Origin: CAZMNY01 sp964567745
GTDB taxonomy: Bacteria; Planctomycetota; Planctomycetia; Pirellulales; Pirellulaceae
NCBI GenBank assembly: GCA_964567745.1
Contig: CAZMNY010000022.1
Span: forward strand, 62,001 to 126,000
Length of the DNA stretch: 64,000 bases
Direction of reading: 5' to 3'
In this document: positions 23,615 to 32,891 of the stretch, piece after piece
How the letters are laid out: every line of letters begins with the position of its first letter
How positions within the stretch are numbered: the stretch's first letter is position 1
The notes under the pieces: generated by a model
Database searches by the model: none
What the model saw: only the letters and a program-made list of their open reading frames with translations
Told to the model about the DNA's origin: nothing
Made by a program: the position numbers and the translations under genes

Positions 23615-26600
23615 CTAGACCAGCACATCGCCACCCTTCCGCCGGCAGCAATTCTTGAATTTCTTACCGCTGCCGCAGGGGCACGGATCATTGCGGCCAA
23701 CGCGGTCGTTGCTACGATTTCGGATCGTCACGGCCGGCGCCTCGCCCTGGCTCGCATCAATCGCGTCTTGCTGCTCTTGGCCAATCGTCGAACTCGGCGA
23801 TTCGTCGTGCCGTGCGGATGTCTCGACCCAGGTCGAACCGACGAAGCCCTCATCGAGCTGCTCCATTCGGAAGATCAGGTCGGTCGTCCGTTCGCCAATC
23901 GCCTGCCACATTCCTTCGAAGAACTTCATGCCTTCGCGTTTGTATTCGACCTTGGGATCAAGCTGAGCATAGCCCTTCAGGCCGACGCTGCTGCGAAGGT
24001 GATCCATCACCAACAGGTGGTCTTTCCACGCGGTGTCGACGATCTGCAACATCAAAGAACGTTCCATCCTGCGGATTTCGGGACGGAATCGGTCTTCGAC
24101 CGCATTGGTCAAGCGGCGATAGAATTCTTCTCGTTTAAGTGGAGCAAGTTCCTCTGGCTCGACTTCGCAATCGATGCCCTTGAGCCAATCGGAAACCGAA
24201 ACCAATGCTCCGCTGCCGTTGGCCGCATGGCCGGCTGTCGCATCTTCGCCGACATTTTCAAAAACCTGGTCGACGTGCTTGTCGATGCTATCCGTCGCCT
24301 CTTTGGCGGCCTCGAGCGACCGGCGGCTGCGATCAATCAATAGTTCGCGAATGTCGTCGAGATTCTTATTGCGAATGTCCTCATCAGAGAACTCGGCTTC
24401 AAATCGTCGACTCGCCCACTCGACAAGCCCCGCGCCGTCGACGCGAACACCGTTGGCCGTTGGCTTGGCAAACTGATAAACGCCCGCCATCACCGGATAT
24501 TCCGACTCGCGGTCGTCATAGCACGATTCCGCTCGCTGACAGACAAGCTCAATCAACGACTCGGCGTCGTGTCCCTGGATTTCTTCGAGCTTCAATTCGA
24601 ACGCGAACTTGGCGTCGACCCACGCGACGACTGATTTCAGCCCGACATCGGGATCAAGCGCCGGAGCGCCCTCGCTCAGATCGACCTTGGCAAGCGCCTC
24701 TTTGCTCTTCTCGATCAGGAATCCGTCGACCGAGTCGCGGCCGGCCTTCTTCAGATCTCGATCGCGAAGCTGGAGCCCCCAAGTTGTGTTGGCGAACTTG
24801 GCCATCGCGTCCCAATTCCATTCACTCTCCTCTTCCGTGTTCGGAAGATTCTCGTCAATGGCGGCGTAAATCGAGTTTTCGGCTGCCCGCTCGGCTTCCG
24901 ACCGAGCGTGAATGTCGGCGTCCTTGAAACCCATGCCGCGAAAATCGCGAGCTTCCAGGACGCACGACAGACGTCCGCCGGCAAAGGCGGCGAATGATTC
25001 GATGCCGAAATCGGAATCCATAAACGCGCCGACGTGCTCTTCGACTTGCTCGCGGATCATCTTCAGGATGAGGTCGCGGCAGTTGACGCCATCGAGAATC
25101 TGTTGCCGGTATCGATAGACTCGCTTGCGCTGCTCGTCCATCACTTCGTCATATTCGAGCAGGTTCTTTCGAATCTCGAAGTTGCGTTCTTCCACTTTCT
25201 TCTGAGCCGCTTCGATTCGACGCGAGACCATGCGGCTTTCGATCGCTTCGCCCTCTTGCATGCCGAGCTTGTCCAGCAGCGCGGTGACCCAGGGACCGGC
25301 GAAGATCCTCATCAGGTCATCCTCGAGCGAAAGGAAGAAGCGACTGCTTCCCGGATCGCCTTGACGTCCACAACGCCCGCGAAGCTGCAGGTCAATTCGC
25401 CTCGACTCGTGCCGCTCCGTGCCGATCACATGCAACCCGCCGATGTCTTTGATCGAGTCGCCCGACTCGCTCATTTTCTCGTCTTTGTCGATCTTGGCGA
25501 CGAGCGAATCCCATTCGTCTTTGGGGATGTCGAGCCGAGTTTCATAGCTATCTTGAAGCTGGGCCCAGGCCATGGTGTCCGGGTTTCCGCCGAGCACGAT
25601 GTCCGTACCACGGCCGGCCATGTTGGTGGCGATCGTCACAGCGCCGTAACGGCCCGCCTGCGCGACAATCTCGGCCTCACGCTTGTGGTGCTTGGCGTTG
25701 AGAACCTCGTGCTTAATGCCCCGCTCGCCCAGTAATCGTGCGACTCGTTCACTCTTCTCAATCGAAACCGTACCGACCAGGACCGGTCGGCCCTGACGCT
25801 CAATCGATTGAACTTCACTCGTGTCAATCTGCTCTTTCGCTTTGCCGCCTTTGGCGGTGTATTCGATGAACTCTTCTGTCTCTCGTGAAATGTTGCACCA
25901 GATCTCGCGGTTCTTGAGCACCAACACGTCCCACTTCACAGTCCGCTCAATCTCGTCCGCCAGGGCGCCATATTTTTCGCGCTCGCTGCGATAGATGACA
26001 TCGGGATGCGACTTTCGCTGCATCACTCGGTTTGTCGGGATCGCCACCACATCCAACTCATAGATTTTCCAGAACTCGTTGGCTTCCGTCATCGCGGTGC
26101 CCGTCATGCCGCAAATCTGCTTGTACAACTTGAAGAAGTTCTGCAGCGTGATCGTGGCGAGCGTCTGAGTTTCCTTTTTGATCGTCACGCCCTCTTTGGC
26201 CTCGACCGCCTGATGCAAGCCGTCGCTCCATTGACGTCCGTCCATCAATCGACCAGTAAACTCGTCGACGATAATGACTTTGCCTTCTTTGACGACGTAA
26301 TTCACATCGCGTTTGTAGAGGTGATGGGCTTTGAGAGCGTTGTCGATCATGTGCGGCCAATCCATGTTGCCCGCCGTGTAAAAGCTCTCGACTCCCGCGA
26401 GCTGCTCGGCGTGCCGAACGCCTTCATCCGTCATGTTGGCCGAATGGTCTTTTTCGTTGACGATAAAGTGGACGTCTTTGGTCAGCTGTCGAGCGAGCTT
26501 GTCGACCTTCGGATACTTGTCGACGTTGTCGTGAGCCGGGCCGGAAATGATCAACGGCGTTCTCGCCTCGTCGATCAAGATATTGTCGACTTCGTCAATA

Positions 26601-27307
26601 ATGGCAAAGTTCAAGAAGCCTTGAGACTGCTGGTGCTCTTTGGGGAATCGGTCATCGCCGCGAGACGCGGGGCGCATGTTGTCGCGAAGGTAATCGAAGC
26701 CAAACTCGTTGTTCGTGCCGTAAGTGATGTCCAAGTCGTACATCTTCTGACGATCTCGGACTTCCATATGACTTTGAATCGCGCCGACCGACAGACCAAG
26801 TCCCAGATAGAGCGGCGCCATCCACTCCATGTCACGACGGGCCAAGTAGTCATTGACGGTGACAACGTGCACACCCTTTCCAGAAAGCCCGTTTAGGTAT
26901 GCTGGCAGTGTCGCCACCAACGTCTTACCTTCACCGGTCACCATTTCGGCAATCGAGCCGCCGTGAAGCACCATGCCTCCGACAAGTTGCACGTCGTAGT
27001 GCCGCATTTGCAGCCAGCGACGCCCGCCCTCGCGGCAGACAGCAAAGGCTTCGACCAAGATGTCGTCCAGAGTTTCGCCCGCAGCGAGACGTTCACGAAA
27101 AAGGTCGGATTGGGCGCGCAATTCGTCGTCCGACATCTCCTGATACTTCGGCTCGAGACTGTTGATCGCCTCGACCTTCGACTGCAGGCGTTTTATGTGG
27201 CGCGCATTTGAAGAGCCGAAAAAGTAGGTAATCGTACGTTCAAACCAGCTCAAAACGCTGGAAAAGAACACGCCTACGATTTCCCAAAGTCGTTCCAAAA
27301 ATTCCAT
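23615..27307 (-). CDS. secA: Protein translocase ATPase SecA, long form
   Basis: 1230 aa motor ATPase of the Sec export channel. Walker A is EMVTGEGKT (about residues 121-129), Walker B lies in FAIIDEVDNILIDEARTPLI, and GTVSIEKSERVA, NMAGRGTDIVLGG and GGLHVIGTERHESRRID mark NBD2. The C-terminus ends with the zinc and SecB-binding motif CPCGSGKKFKNCC. E. coli SecA is about 900 aa. The extra length comes from a small insertion before GTVSIEKS (ETEEFIEYTAKGGK) and a large, acidic, helical insertion inside the helical scaffold/C-terminal region, roughly residues 760-1080. Long SecA proteins are known in planctomycetes and some relatives. ATG at 27307 gives the usual short amphipathic N-terminus. 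Confidence 0.97.
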   Translation of the reverse strand: MEFLERLWEIVGVFFSSVLSWFERTITYFFGSSNARHIKRLQSKVEAINSLEPKYQEMSDDELRAQSDLFRERLAAGETLDDILVEAFAVCREGGRRWLQMRHYDVQLVGGMVLHGGSIAEMVTGEGKTLVATLPAYLNGLSGKGVHVVTVNDYLARRDMEWMAPLYLGLGLSVGAIQSHMEVRDRQKMYDLDITYGTNNEFGFDYLRDNMRPASRGDDRFPKEHQQSQGFLNFAIIDEVDNILIDEARTPLIISGPAHDNVDKYPKVDKLARQLTKDVHFIVNEKDHSANMTDEGVRHAEQLAGVESFYTAGNMDWPHMIDNALKAHHLYKRDVNYVVKEGKVIIVDEFTGRLMDGRQWSDGLHQAVEAKEGVTIKKETQTLATITLQNFFKLYKQICGMTGTAMTEANEFWKIYELDVVAIPTNRVMQRKSHPDVIYRSEREKYGALADEIERTVKWDVLVLKNREIWCNISRETEEFIEYTAKGGKAKEQIDTSEVQSIERQGRPVLVGTVSIEKSERVARLLGERGIKHEVLNAKHHKREAEIVAQAGRYGAVTIATNMAGRGTDIVLGGNPDTMAWAQLQDSYETRLDIPKDEWDSLVAKIDKDEKMSESGDSIKDIGGLHVIGTERHESRRIDLQLRGRCGRQGDPGSSRFFLSLEDDLMRIFAGPWVTALLDKLGMQEGEAIESRMVSRRIEAAQKKVEERNFEIRKNLLEYDEVMDEQRKRVYRYRQQILDGVNCRDLILKMIREQVEEHVGAFMDSDFGIESFAAFAGGRLSCVLEARDFRGMGFKDADIHARSEAERAAENSIYAAIDENLPNTEEESEWNWDAMAKFANTTWGLQLRDRDLKKAGRDSVDGFLIEKSKEALAKVDLSEGAPALDPDVGLKSVVAWVDAKFAFELKLEEIQGHDAESLIELVCQRAESCYDDRESEYPVMAGVYQFAKPTANGVRVDGAGLVEWASRRFEAEFSDEDIRNKNLDDIRELLIDRSRRSLEAAKEATDSIDKHVDQVFENVGEDATAGHAANGSGALVSVSDWLKGIDCEVEPEELAPLKREEFYRRLTNAVEDRFRPEIRRMERSLMLQIVDTAWKDHLLVMDHLRSSVGLKGYAQLDPKVEYKREGMKFFEGMWQAIGERTTDLIFRMEQLDEGFVGSTWVETSARHDESPSSTIGQEQQDAIDASQGEAPAVTIRNRSNDRVGRNDPCPCGSGKKFKNCCRRKGGDVLV

Positions 27308-27689
27308 ATCAATCTCTAATTGCCGCTGACGCGAATTGATCGTTTGGGATGTCGGCGCATAACGTCAGCACGCGCGTAACATCCTCTGCTGCCGTAGTTT
27401 ATTGCCATCCCCAAAATGGGTCAACTGCGGTTATTAGGGGGCTTGTTGTGGGTTTGCCGGTCGTATGCACCGTCCGACTCGAGCCCCAGGCGACTGGAGG
27501 CACGCAGACTCGGGGTCCTTTGTGAGGTCAAGCCGCTCCATAGAAGCATCAACCTGGATTGACACCCCTGCCCTCGTTATCGCTAGATGAGTTACCCTGT
27601 GACGCTTGGCACAACGTCAATTCCTCGCCCGCCGATCCGCCGGGCGATCGACCAAGACAATCGCACTTTCTGCAATACAGGTTCCTCTT
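27308..27689. other. Divergent promoter region between secA and the PhnP-like gene
   Basis: 382 nt without a gene I can support. It contains a GAGCCCC/GGGGTC-type imperfect pairing around 27480-27515. No unambiguous -10/-35 pair is evident for either side, though promoters for both flanking genes must be here. Confidence 0.4.
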
Positions 27690-28496
27690 GTGAGCCGAAT
27701 TCCGAAGACCACCGACATCCGCGGGCAGATGATCTTGCTCGGCACGGGCACATCAACCGGAGTCCCGTCGCTCGGCTGCGATTGCGACGTGTGCGGGAGT
27801 GAAAATCCCAAGAACAAGCGGCTTCGAACGAGCGCCTTGTTGGGCTTGCCGGAAGGGAATCTGCTGATCGACACAGCGCCCGACCTGCGGACTCAGCTGC
27901 TGCGCGAGGGCGTCGGAGTGGTGCACGCGGCCCTCTACACACACGAACACGCGGATCATATTTTCGGGCTCGACGACCTGCGGCTCTTCCAATTTTATCT
28001 GGGCGGCCCAGTCCCTTTGTACTGCAAACCTGCCGTGGAAGCCCGGATTCGCAAGTCGTTCGATTATGCGTTTCTCAGCTGCTCGCCAACCCACGTCGGG
28101 GCGGCGCCGATGCTGAAATTCGTGCCCATCGATGAACGACCTTTTGATGTGCTCGGCACCCGACTGACCCCGATTCCGCTCGTTCACGGTCCGCGATTTC
28201 GAGTTCTTGGCTTTCGAGTCGGCAATGTGGCTTACTGCACCGACACCAACCAGATTCCGCCTGAAAGTATGGCGAAGCTAGAAGGGCTCGACGTCCTTGT
28301 GCTCGACGCCCTGCGCCCCAAACCCCACGTCACCCACTTCTCGCTGGACGAGGCAGTCGCCGTCGCCGAAAGGCTCAAGCCGAAGCAAACCTATTTCATT
28401 CATATGAGCCATCACTTGGAGCACGAAGCGACCAACCGCATGCTCCCCGCCAACATGCAACTCGCCTACGACAGCCAGCGAATCGACCTGACGTAG
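27690..28496 (+). CDS. PhnP-like MBL-fold cyclic phosphodiesterase
   Basis: 268 aa from GTG at 27690, where the typical N-terminus SRIPKTTDIRGQMILLGTGTS begins; a longer frame from 27606 has no conserved residues. The zinc site is THEHADHIFGLDD, the HxHxDH motif, followed by IPLVHGPRFRVLGF and IHMSHHLEHE. The extra cysteines CDCDVCGS after GTGTSTGVPSLG match the structural zinc site of PhnP. PhnP hydrolyses 5-phosphoribosyl 1,2-cyclic phosphate in phosphonate use; relatives act on other cyclic nucleotides. There is no phn cluster here, so a general cyclic-phosphate role is as likely. Confidence 0.88.
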   Translation: MSRIPKTTDIRGQMILLGTGTSTGVPSLGCDCDVCGSENPKNKRLRTSALLGLPEGNLLIDTAPDLRTQLLREGVGVVHAALYTHEHADHIFGLDDLRLFQFYLGGPVPLYCKPAVEARIRKSFDYAFLSCSPTHVGAAPMLKFVPIDERPFDVLGTRLTPIPLVHGPRFRVLGFRVGNVAYCTDTNQIPPESMAKLEGLDVLVLDALRPKPHVTHFSLDEAVAVAERLKPKQTYFIHMSHHLEHEATNRMLPANMQLAYDSQRIDLT

Positions 28497-28686
28497 TGAC
28501 AAATTTCCGGTAGGTCGAGCCTTCTTGCAAATGCGGTTAACTCGCTTAACCCCGTAGTGTCAAAAAACTCCGCCGAACTGTTTTACGCAGGGATTCACCG
28601 TACATCTCGATCATTTCCGACCTGAGATTTCGGCCTTCAAACATCGGGGGGTAGTCAAAACAGTACGCCCTAGTGGAAAGGACTGA

Positions 28687-30217
28687 TTAATGCCTGTTGA
28701 AGGAACTTCCGACGCCCAATTCGGAACGAGCCGTCAAGCGACCATTGTGCTGCTGGAGGATTGAATAGGCTGTGGCTAGCCCAATCCCCGAACCGTACTT
28801 CTTGGTCGTAAAATATGGCTCGAACACACGGTCAAGCCGTTCGGGAGAGATCCCGTCACCGGTATCCTGAATCTCGATATCCACAAGCCGATCTTGCGTC
28901 CGTGGCTCAACGCGATTCGTTGCGCCAATTCGAATTTGCCCGCCCGACGGCATCGACTGTCTGGCGTTGCTCAAGAGATTGTTCAAAACCTGGTTGAACT
29001 GCCCCGCGTCAACGTCCACCGGAAAGAGATCGTCAGCGATGTCCAAGTCACAACGAATATTGGATTCCGCCGTAACCATCGATGACGCATCGCGAATCAA
29101 ATTGACGACTTGGACCGTCTCGAGAAGGAGCGCGTTTTCTCGTGAAAATGTCAGAAACCGCCCCGTCAGTTTGCGAGCTTGCATGACGGCATTGTCCACA
29201 CGGGAAATCGCCTCCTGGCACAACGGACCTGACAATTCGTCACTCAAGATGGACGCCTTCGAAACGATCACCGACAGCAAGTTGTTGAAGTCATGGGCAA
29301 TGCCGCCAGCCAGTGTCCCCAACGAGGCTAACTTTTGCGAGTTGGCAAGTTCCTTTTGAAGACGCGTTTTGTCCGTAACATCACGAAGAGCAATGACCGC
29401 TCCCAACAACTCACGTTTCACGTTTTTCAGGGGTAAAAAGGAGACTTCGACGAGTTTCTCCGAGCGATCAGGCATTTCCAGTTGAAGCGGTTGATCGGAA
29501 GACCATTTTTTCCTTGCTTCAAGTGTTCCATCAATACGTTTGATCCCCACATCGGGACGATAGCAAAACAGTCCGGTAAACGATCCAAAGTACAATTCGC
29601 CATCGGGCCCCGCCACGGCAGTTGTTCTGGTCTTCCTCTTGAATTCCGGGTCGTCAAAACTTGCGTCGATTTTCGACCAGTTCTCTCCGTCAAAGGTGCG
29701 AATCCAATCTTGACCGATGACCCAAAGCCGATTGCGATCGCGGTCGACACAGAGCGCGAGGGTCGGAAGTTCAGGACTGCCAGCCACGCTTCGCACCTGA
29801 TCGCTCGACTTCACGTCGACCTCAACTAGGCCAGCATTGGTCCCGCAAAGACTCGGCCGCCGAAACGAACCAAACTATAAACTGGCGAGCCAGGAACACC
29901 TGCTAACTCAATACGTTTGAGCGAACCATTCTTGACGTGGGCTAGGCCTTCACCGTGTGCAACGAGGGCCTCAAGACCTTCGACGTTGAGTGGCAAAATC
30001 GCTGTCGCAAACGCGCTCTCCTGATGCATGCAAACGCGCCGCCATCGACCATTTTCGAAAACGGAGACTTCGAATTCTTTGCCCGATGATACCGACCAAA
30101 TTCTCTTGCGCGAGTCGATCGCCAGTAAGTTCTGTTGCATCGACGGAAGACCGGCCTTAGCGCCAAAGGACTGCCAGTAGCGTCCGTCATACGCGGCAAT
30201 TCCGTTGTCCCGCTCTG
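28687..30217 (-). pseudogene. Truncated, frameshifted beta-propeller sensor histidine kinase
   Basis: Two minus-strand frames form one protein. The upstream frame (to 29826) encodes propeller blades (AAYDGRYWQSFG, RIWSVSSGKEFEV, VFENGRWRRV) and stops after GRVFAGPMLA. One base added in GGGACC near 29840 would restore GRVFAG-TNAGLVEVDV, which continues into the downstream frame. That frame has another blade (LWVIGQDWIRTFDG), a PAS-like stretch, the H-box GGIAHDFNNLLSVI and an HATPase domain (NNLLSNARQS, DTGDGI, YFTTKKYGSGIGLATA). The N-terminal side ends abruptly at a 23-bp palindrome with no start codon, and the C-terminus stops right after GVGSSF. Most likely a decayed kinase remnant; a sequencing indel alone would not explain the missing ends. 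Confidence 0.75.
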
Positions 30218-30231
30218 ACGCTCAGAGCGGG
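30209..30231. repeat. 23-bp palindrome at the broken end of the kinase remnant
   Basis: Perfect 10-bp arms CCCGCTCTGA and TCAGAGCGGG around CGC. It resembles a dispersed REP-type element and sits exactly where homology of the kinase remnant ends. Confidence 0.75.
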
Positions 30232-30251
30232 GCTCGTTTAGCCCGTTGGAA

Positions 30252-30359
30252 CTAGTGCAGCGTCAACACTAAGAATTAGGATCCCAGTGTTTGTATCGTA
30301 CGCCGCCAAGTCAAGTTACGCCGAAGCCAACCCCCATTTTAGAGTTGACGCGGCACTAG
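30252..30359. mobile_element. MITE-like element, copy A (108 bp)
   Basis: A 108-bp unit bounded by imperfect terminal inverted repeats. The left end is CTAGTGCAGCGTCAACACTAA; the right end, read in reverse complement, is CTAGTGCCGCGTCAACTCTAA. It encodes nothing. A second 108-bp unit with matching ends lies at 54781-54888. It sits 8 nt past the stop codon of the prc gene. This fits a non-autonomous transposable element or REP doublet; no transposase is in the window. Confidence 0.7.
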
Positions 30360-30366
30360 CTTGACC

Positions 30367-32436
30367 CTATCGACTTCGAGCAACCCGTTGATTGCCGAGC
30401 GCCTTGAGATAGTCGACGGTGACCTTCATCAGCTCGTCATTATAGAAGTTGTCGGGGAAGACTTCGCGAGCGGCTTTGTTTTGTTTCTCAAGCTGCTTGT
30501 CGTCTTCTTTGCTGGCGTCGACGTCCTCTCTCTCGGCCATAAATTTTTTACGGTTGAGCGTGACAGTCTTATTCGCCTTTTGTTTCTTGTACTTCTCAAT
30601 GTTACGACTCAATTTGGCGAAATCGTCGTCGCCCGAGATTCGCGTTTGCGACTTGTTCTGCAACTCCGTCTTCATTCCTGGGCGAACCATGGCAAACGGC
30701 TTGAACTGCCCAACGGGCACTTTGTCAAACTCGACCGCGTAGGGAAGATCGCCTTCGCCGATGTCCATGTGATTGGTCAACGAGGGAAGAACGATATCCG
30801 CCAAAACACCTCGCTTTTGCGTGCTATCGCCCGAAGGTCGGTAGAACTGCTGCATGGTGATTTTGAGCGCGCCGTATTGAGGCGGCTTGGTAATGTTAAC
30901 GAATTGGCTTCCCAAATCGAGCAAGCTTTGCACCGTCCCTTTGCCGTGCGTCGACTCGTCGCCAACAATGATGCCGCGTTTGTAATCTTGAATGGCACCG
31001 GCCAGGATTTCGCTCGCACTGGCGCTAAACTTGCTCGTCGCGACAACAAGCGGTCCGCTCCAGACCATCTCCTTGTCTTCATCGTCAAACGTATGAACGC
31101 GCCCGTTGCCGTCCTTGACTTGAACGACAGGGCCGTCGTTGATGAACAGACCGGTCAGATTGATGGCTTCAGTCAAACTACCTCCGCCGTTGCGGCGCAG
31201 GTCGAGTAATACTACATCGACTTCTTTTTGCTTGAATTCATCGAGAATCTTGCGGACGTCGCGAGTCGTACTCTTGTAGTTTTGCAGATTGCGGCGAGCG
31301 GCTTCCATGTCCATGTAGAAACTCGGCAAGTTGATCACGCCAACGCGGACCTTGCCATTCGCGGTCTGAATCGTCTTCACATCACCTCGCGCTTCACTGT
31401 CTCGCAGTTCAATGCGAGCTCGAGTGATCTGATAGACGGCTTTGCCTGAACCGGAAGCGGGAATGACTCCCAGTCGCACGATCGTGCCTTTTTCGCCACG
31501 GATCAGTTTGACAACGTCGCTCAGTTTCATGTCGACAACATCGACCATCTCGCCGCTCTCGCCTTGGCCGACGCTGACGATTCGATCTTCCGTTGCCAGT
31601 TTGCCTTGCTTGTCGGCGGCACCGCCCGGAATCACTTCGGCCACGATCGTGTAGCCATCCTCGGACTTCAAAGAGGCGCCGATGCCCTCGAGGTTAAGTC
31701 GCATGAGAATGCGAAAGTTCTCGAGAGACGTTTTCGACATGTACGTCGTGTGAGGATCGAACGATGTCGTCAATGCGGTGAGGTACATCTCCAACAGCTC
31801 GTCCGAATCGGTCTGCTGCATTCGCCGCGCGAAGTTCGTGTAGCGACGCTTTAGCTTGTCGCGCGCCTCGGCTCCCGTGGTCTTGTCGCTTTCCAAGTCG
31901 AGCAGATCGTACTTGAGCCGTTGACGCCAGCGATTCTTTGCTTCGGCTGCGTTACGCGGGTAGCGCGCCGCGTCGCCGTCGACAACCATCTCTTCATCGA
32001 GAGTGAAATCAAAGTCGTTTTTGAGCAATCCGTCGATCGTCGCGACGCGCTCATCGACTCGTTTCAAGAAACGATTGAAGACGGTGTAGGCAAACGTAAT
32101 GTCGCCTTCCGACATCATGTCGTCGAGCTTCTTGTCGTTGCGTTTGAATTCGTCGATATCCGACTGATAAAAATAGACCTTGAGCGGATCGAGGCTCTTG
32201 AGAAACGACTTCATGCCGCGTTCGGACGTCGTATCGTCAACAGCGCGGCTGAAGAGGTGCTCTTGCTTGAGCAAGTGGCGAACCATCAGCGTGATGCGAC
32301 GATCCTGCGTGGTGGGCCGAGTCAGGTCGGCGGCCGACAACTGCCAAACGGCCATTGAGGTAGCAAAAGCGGCGACCAATGTGGTCGCGATGATTGCTCG
32401 ACGCCAACGGAAAACCAACGGGCGGCTCTTTTCCAT
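30367..32436 (-). CDS. prc: C-terminal processing (tail-specific) protease, S41 family
   Basis: 689 aa periplasmic protease that degrades proteins by their C-termini. Order: an N-terminal hydrophobic anchor or signal (AIIATTLVAAFATSMAVWQL), the Tsp N-terminal helical domain, a PDZ domain around residues 245-330 (GIGASLKSEDGYTIVAEVIPGG), then the S41 core. The catalytic Ser lies in FSASASEILAGAIQDYKRG near residue 470 and the Lys in THGKGTVQ near 495. The conserved strand DVVLLDLRRNGGGS precedes them. The C-terminal ~150 residues are the DUF3340-type region. It probably trims envelope or Sec-exported proteins. ATG at 32436 is preceded by a divergent region shared with the FHA activator gene. 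Confidence 0.93.
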   Translation of the reverse strand: MEKSRPLVFRWRRAIIATTLVAAFATSMAVWQLSAADLTRPTTQDRRITLMVRHLLKQEHLFSRAVDDTTSERGMKSFLKSLDPLKVYFYQSDIDEFKRNDKKLDDMMSEGDITFAYTVFNRFLKRVDERVATIDGLLKNDFDFTLDEEMVVDGDAARYPRNAAEAKNRWRQRLKYDLLDLESDKTTGAEARDKLKRRYTNFARRMQQTDSDELLEMYLTALTTSFDPHTTYMSKTSLENFRILMRLNLEGIGASLKSEDGYTIVAEVIPGGAADKQGKLATEDRIVSVGQGESGEMVDVVDMKLSDVVKLIRGEKGTIVRLGVIPASGSGKAVYQITRARIELRDSEARGDVKTIQTANGKVRVGVINLPSFYMDMEAARRNLQNYKSTTRDVRKILDEFKQKEVDVVLLDLRRNGGGSLTEAINLTGLFINDGPVVQVKDGNGRVHTFDDEDKEMVWSGPLVVATSKFSASASEILAGAIQDYKRGIIVGDESTHGKGTVQSLLDLGSQFVNITKPPQYGALKITMQQFYRPSGDSTQKRGVLADIVLPSLTNHMDIGEGDLPYAVEFDKVPVGQFKPFAMVRPGMKTELQNKSQTRISGDDDFAKLSRNIEKYKKQKANKTVTLNRKKFMAEREDVDASKEDDKQLEKQNKAAREVFPDNFYNDELMKVTVDYLKALGNQRVARSR

Positions 32437-32891
32437 CTCAGTCCCTTACTTCGCATCAAGAGTGTCTGTACAACGCAACCTCTCTGCCCTTAACAACTTA
32501 TTGATAGTAACCGCAGCTATCTCGATCATCAATATCATTGTCGCGGGCGAACCGAGCAAGATAACGGCAAGACGATCGCTTGGCCAGAAAGTAACGGCTG
32601 CGACGGCGGCGAATCGTCAAATTCGTAGAAATATTTGGCCCAAGACTCGCTGCGGCACACGAGCAGACAGCGGCGACCTGTTGCCGTATTCTGAGGGTGT
32701 CGTATTCTGACGGCGACGCCAATCGAGTCGACTCTCATCCGCTTCCGCCCTTCAACTGCACTTCACATTCGTCACTCGGCAGCGCCAACAACACTAGCCG
32801 GCTCCAAAAGGCTTTAATGGTCTCCAGCCGACATGTCCTCGGTTGCTGCAGGCCGCATTCGCAAAACCATAGAGATCCATCGTCAAACACC
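32437..32891. other. Divergent region between prc and the FHA activator gene
   Basis: No separate gene is supported. Frames on both strands are short and uncharacteristic. An imperfect direct repeat (CGTATTCTGAGGGTG / CGTATTCTGACGGCG) lies at about 32683-32714. ATG at 32817 with AGG five bases upstream is an alternative start for the downstream gene. Confidence 0.35.

Noticed and set aside
22799..24343. 514-codon plus-strand open frame across the waaA/secA junction
   Set aside because: It lies antisense to two clear genes, has Arg/Gln-rich shadow composition and no ribosome site or domain.
26006..26896. 296-codon plus-strand frame inside secA
   Set aside because: Antisense to intact SecA motor domains with no independent evidence.
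27470..27520. tRNA-like pairing GAGCCCC/GGGGTC
   Set aside because: No TTCGA loop, anticodon stem or correct spacing; just a weak hairpin.
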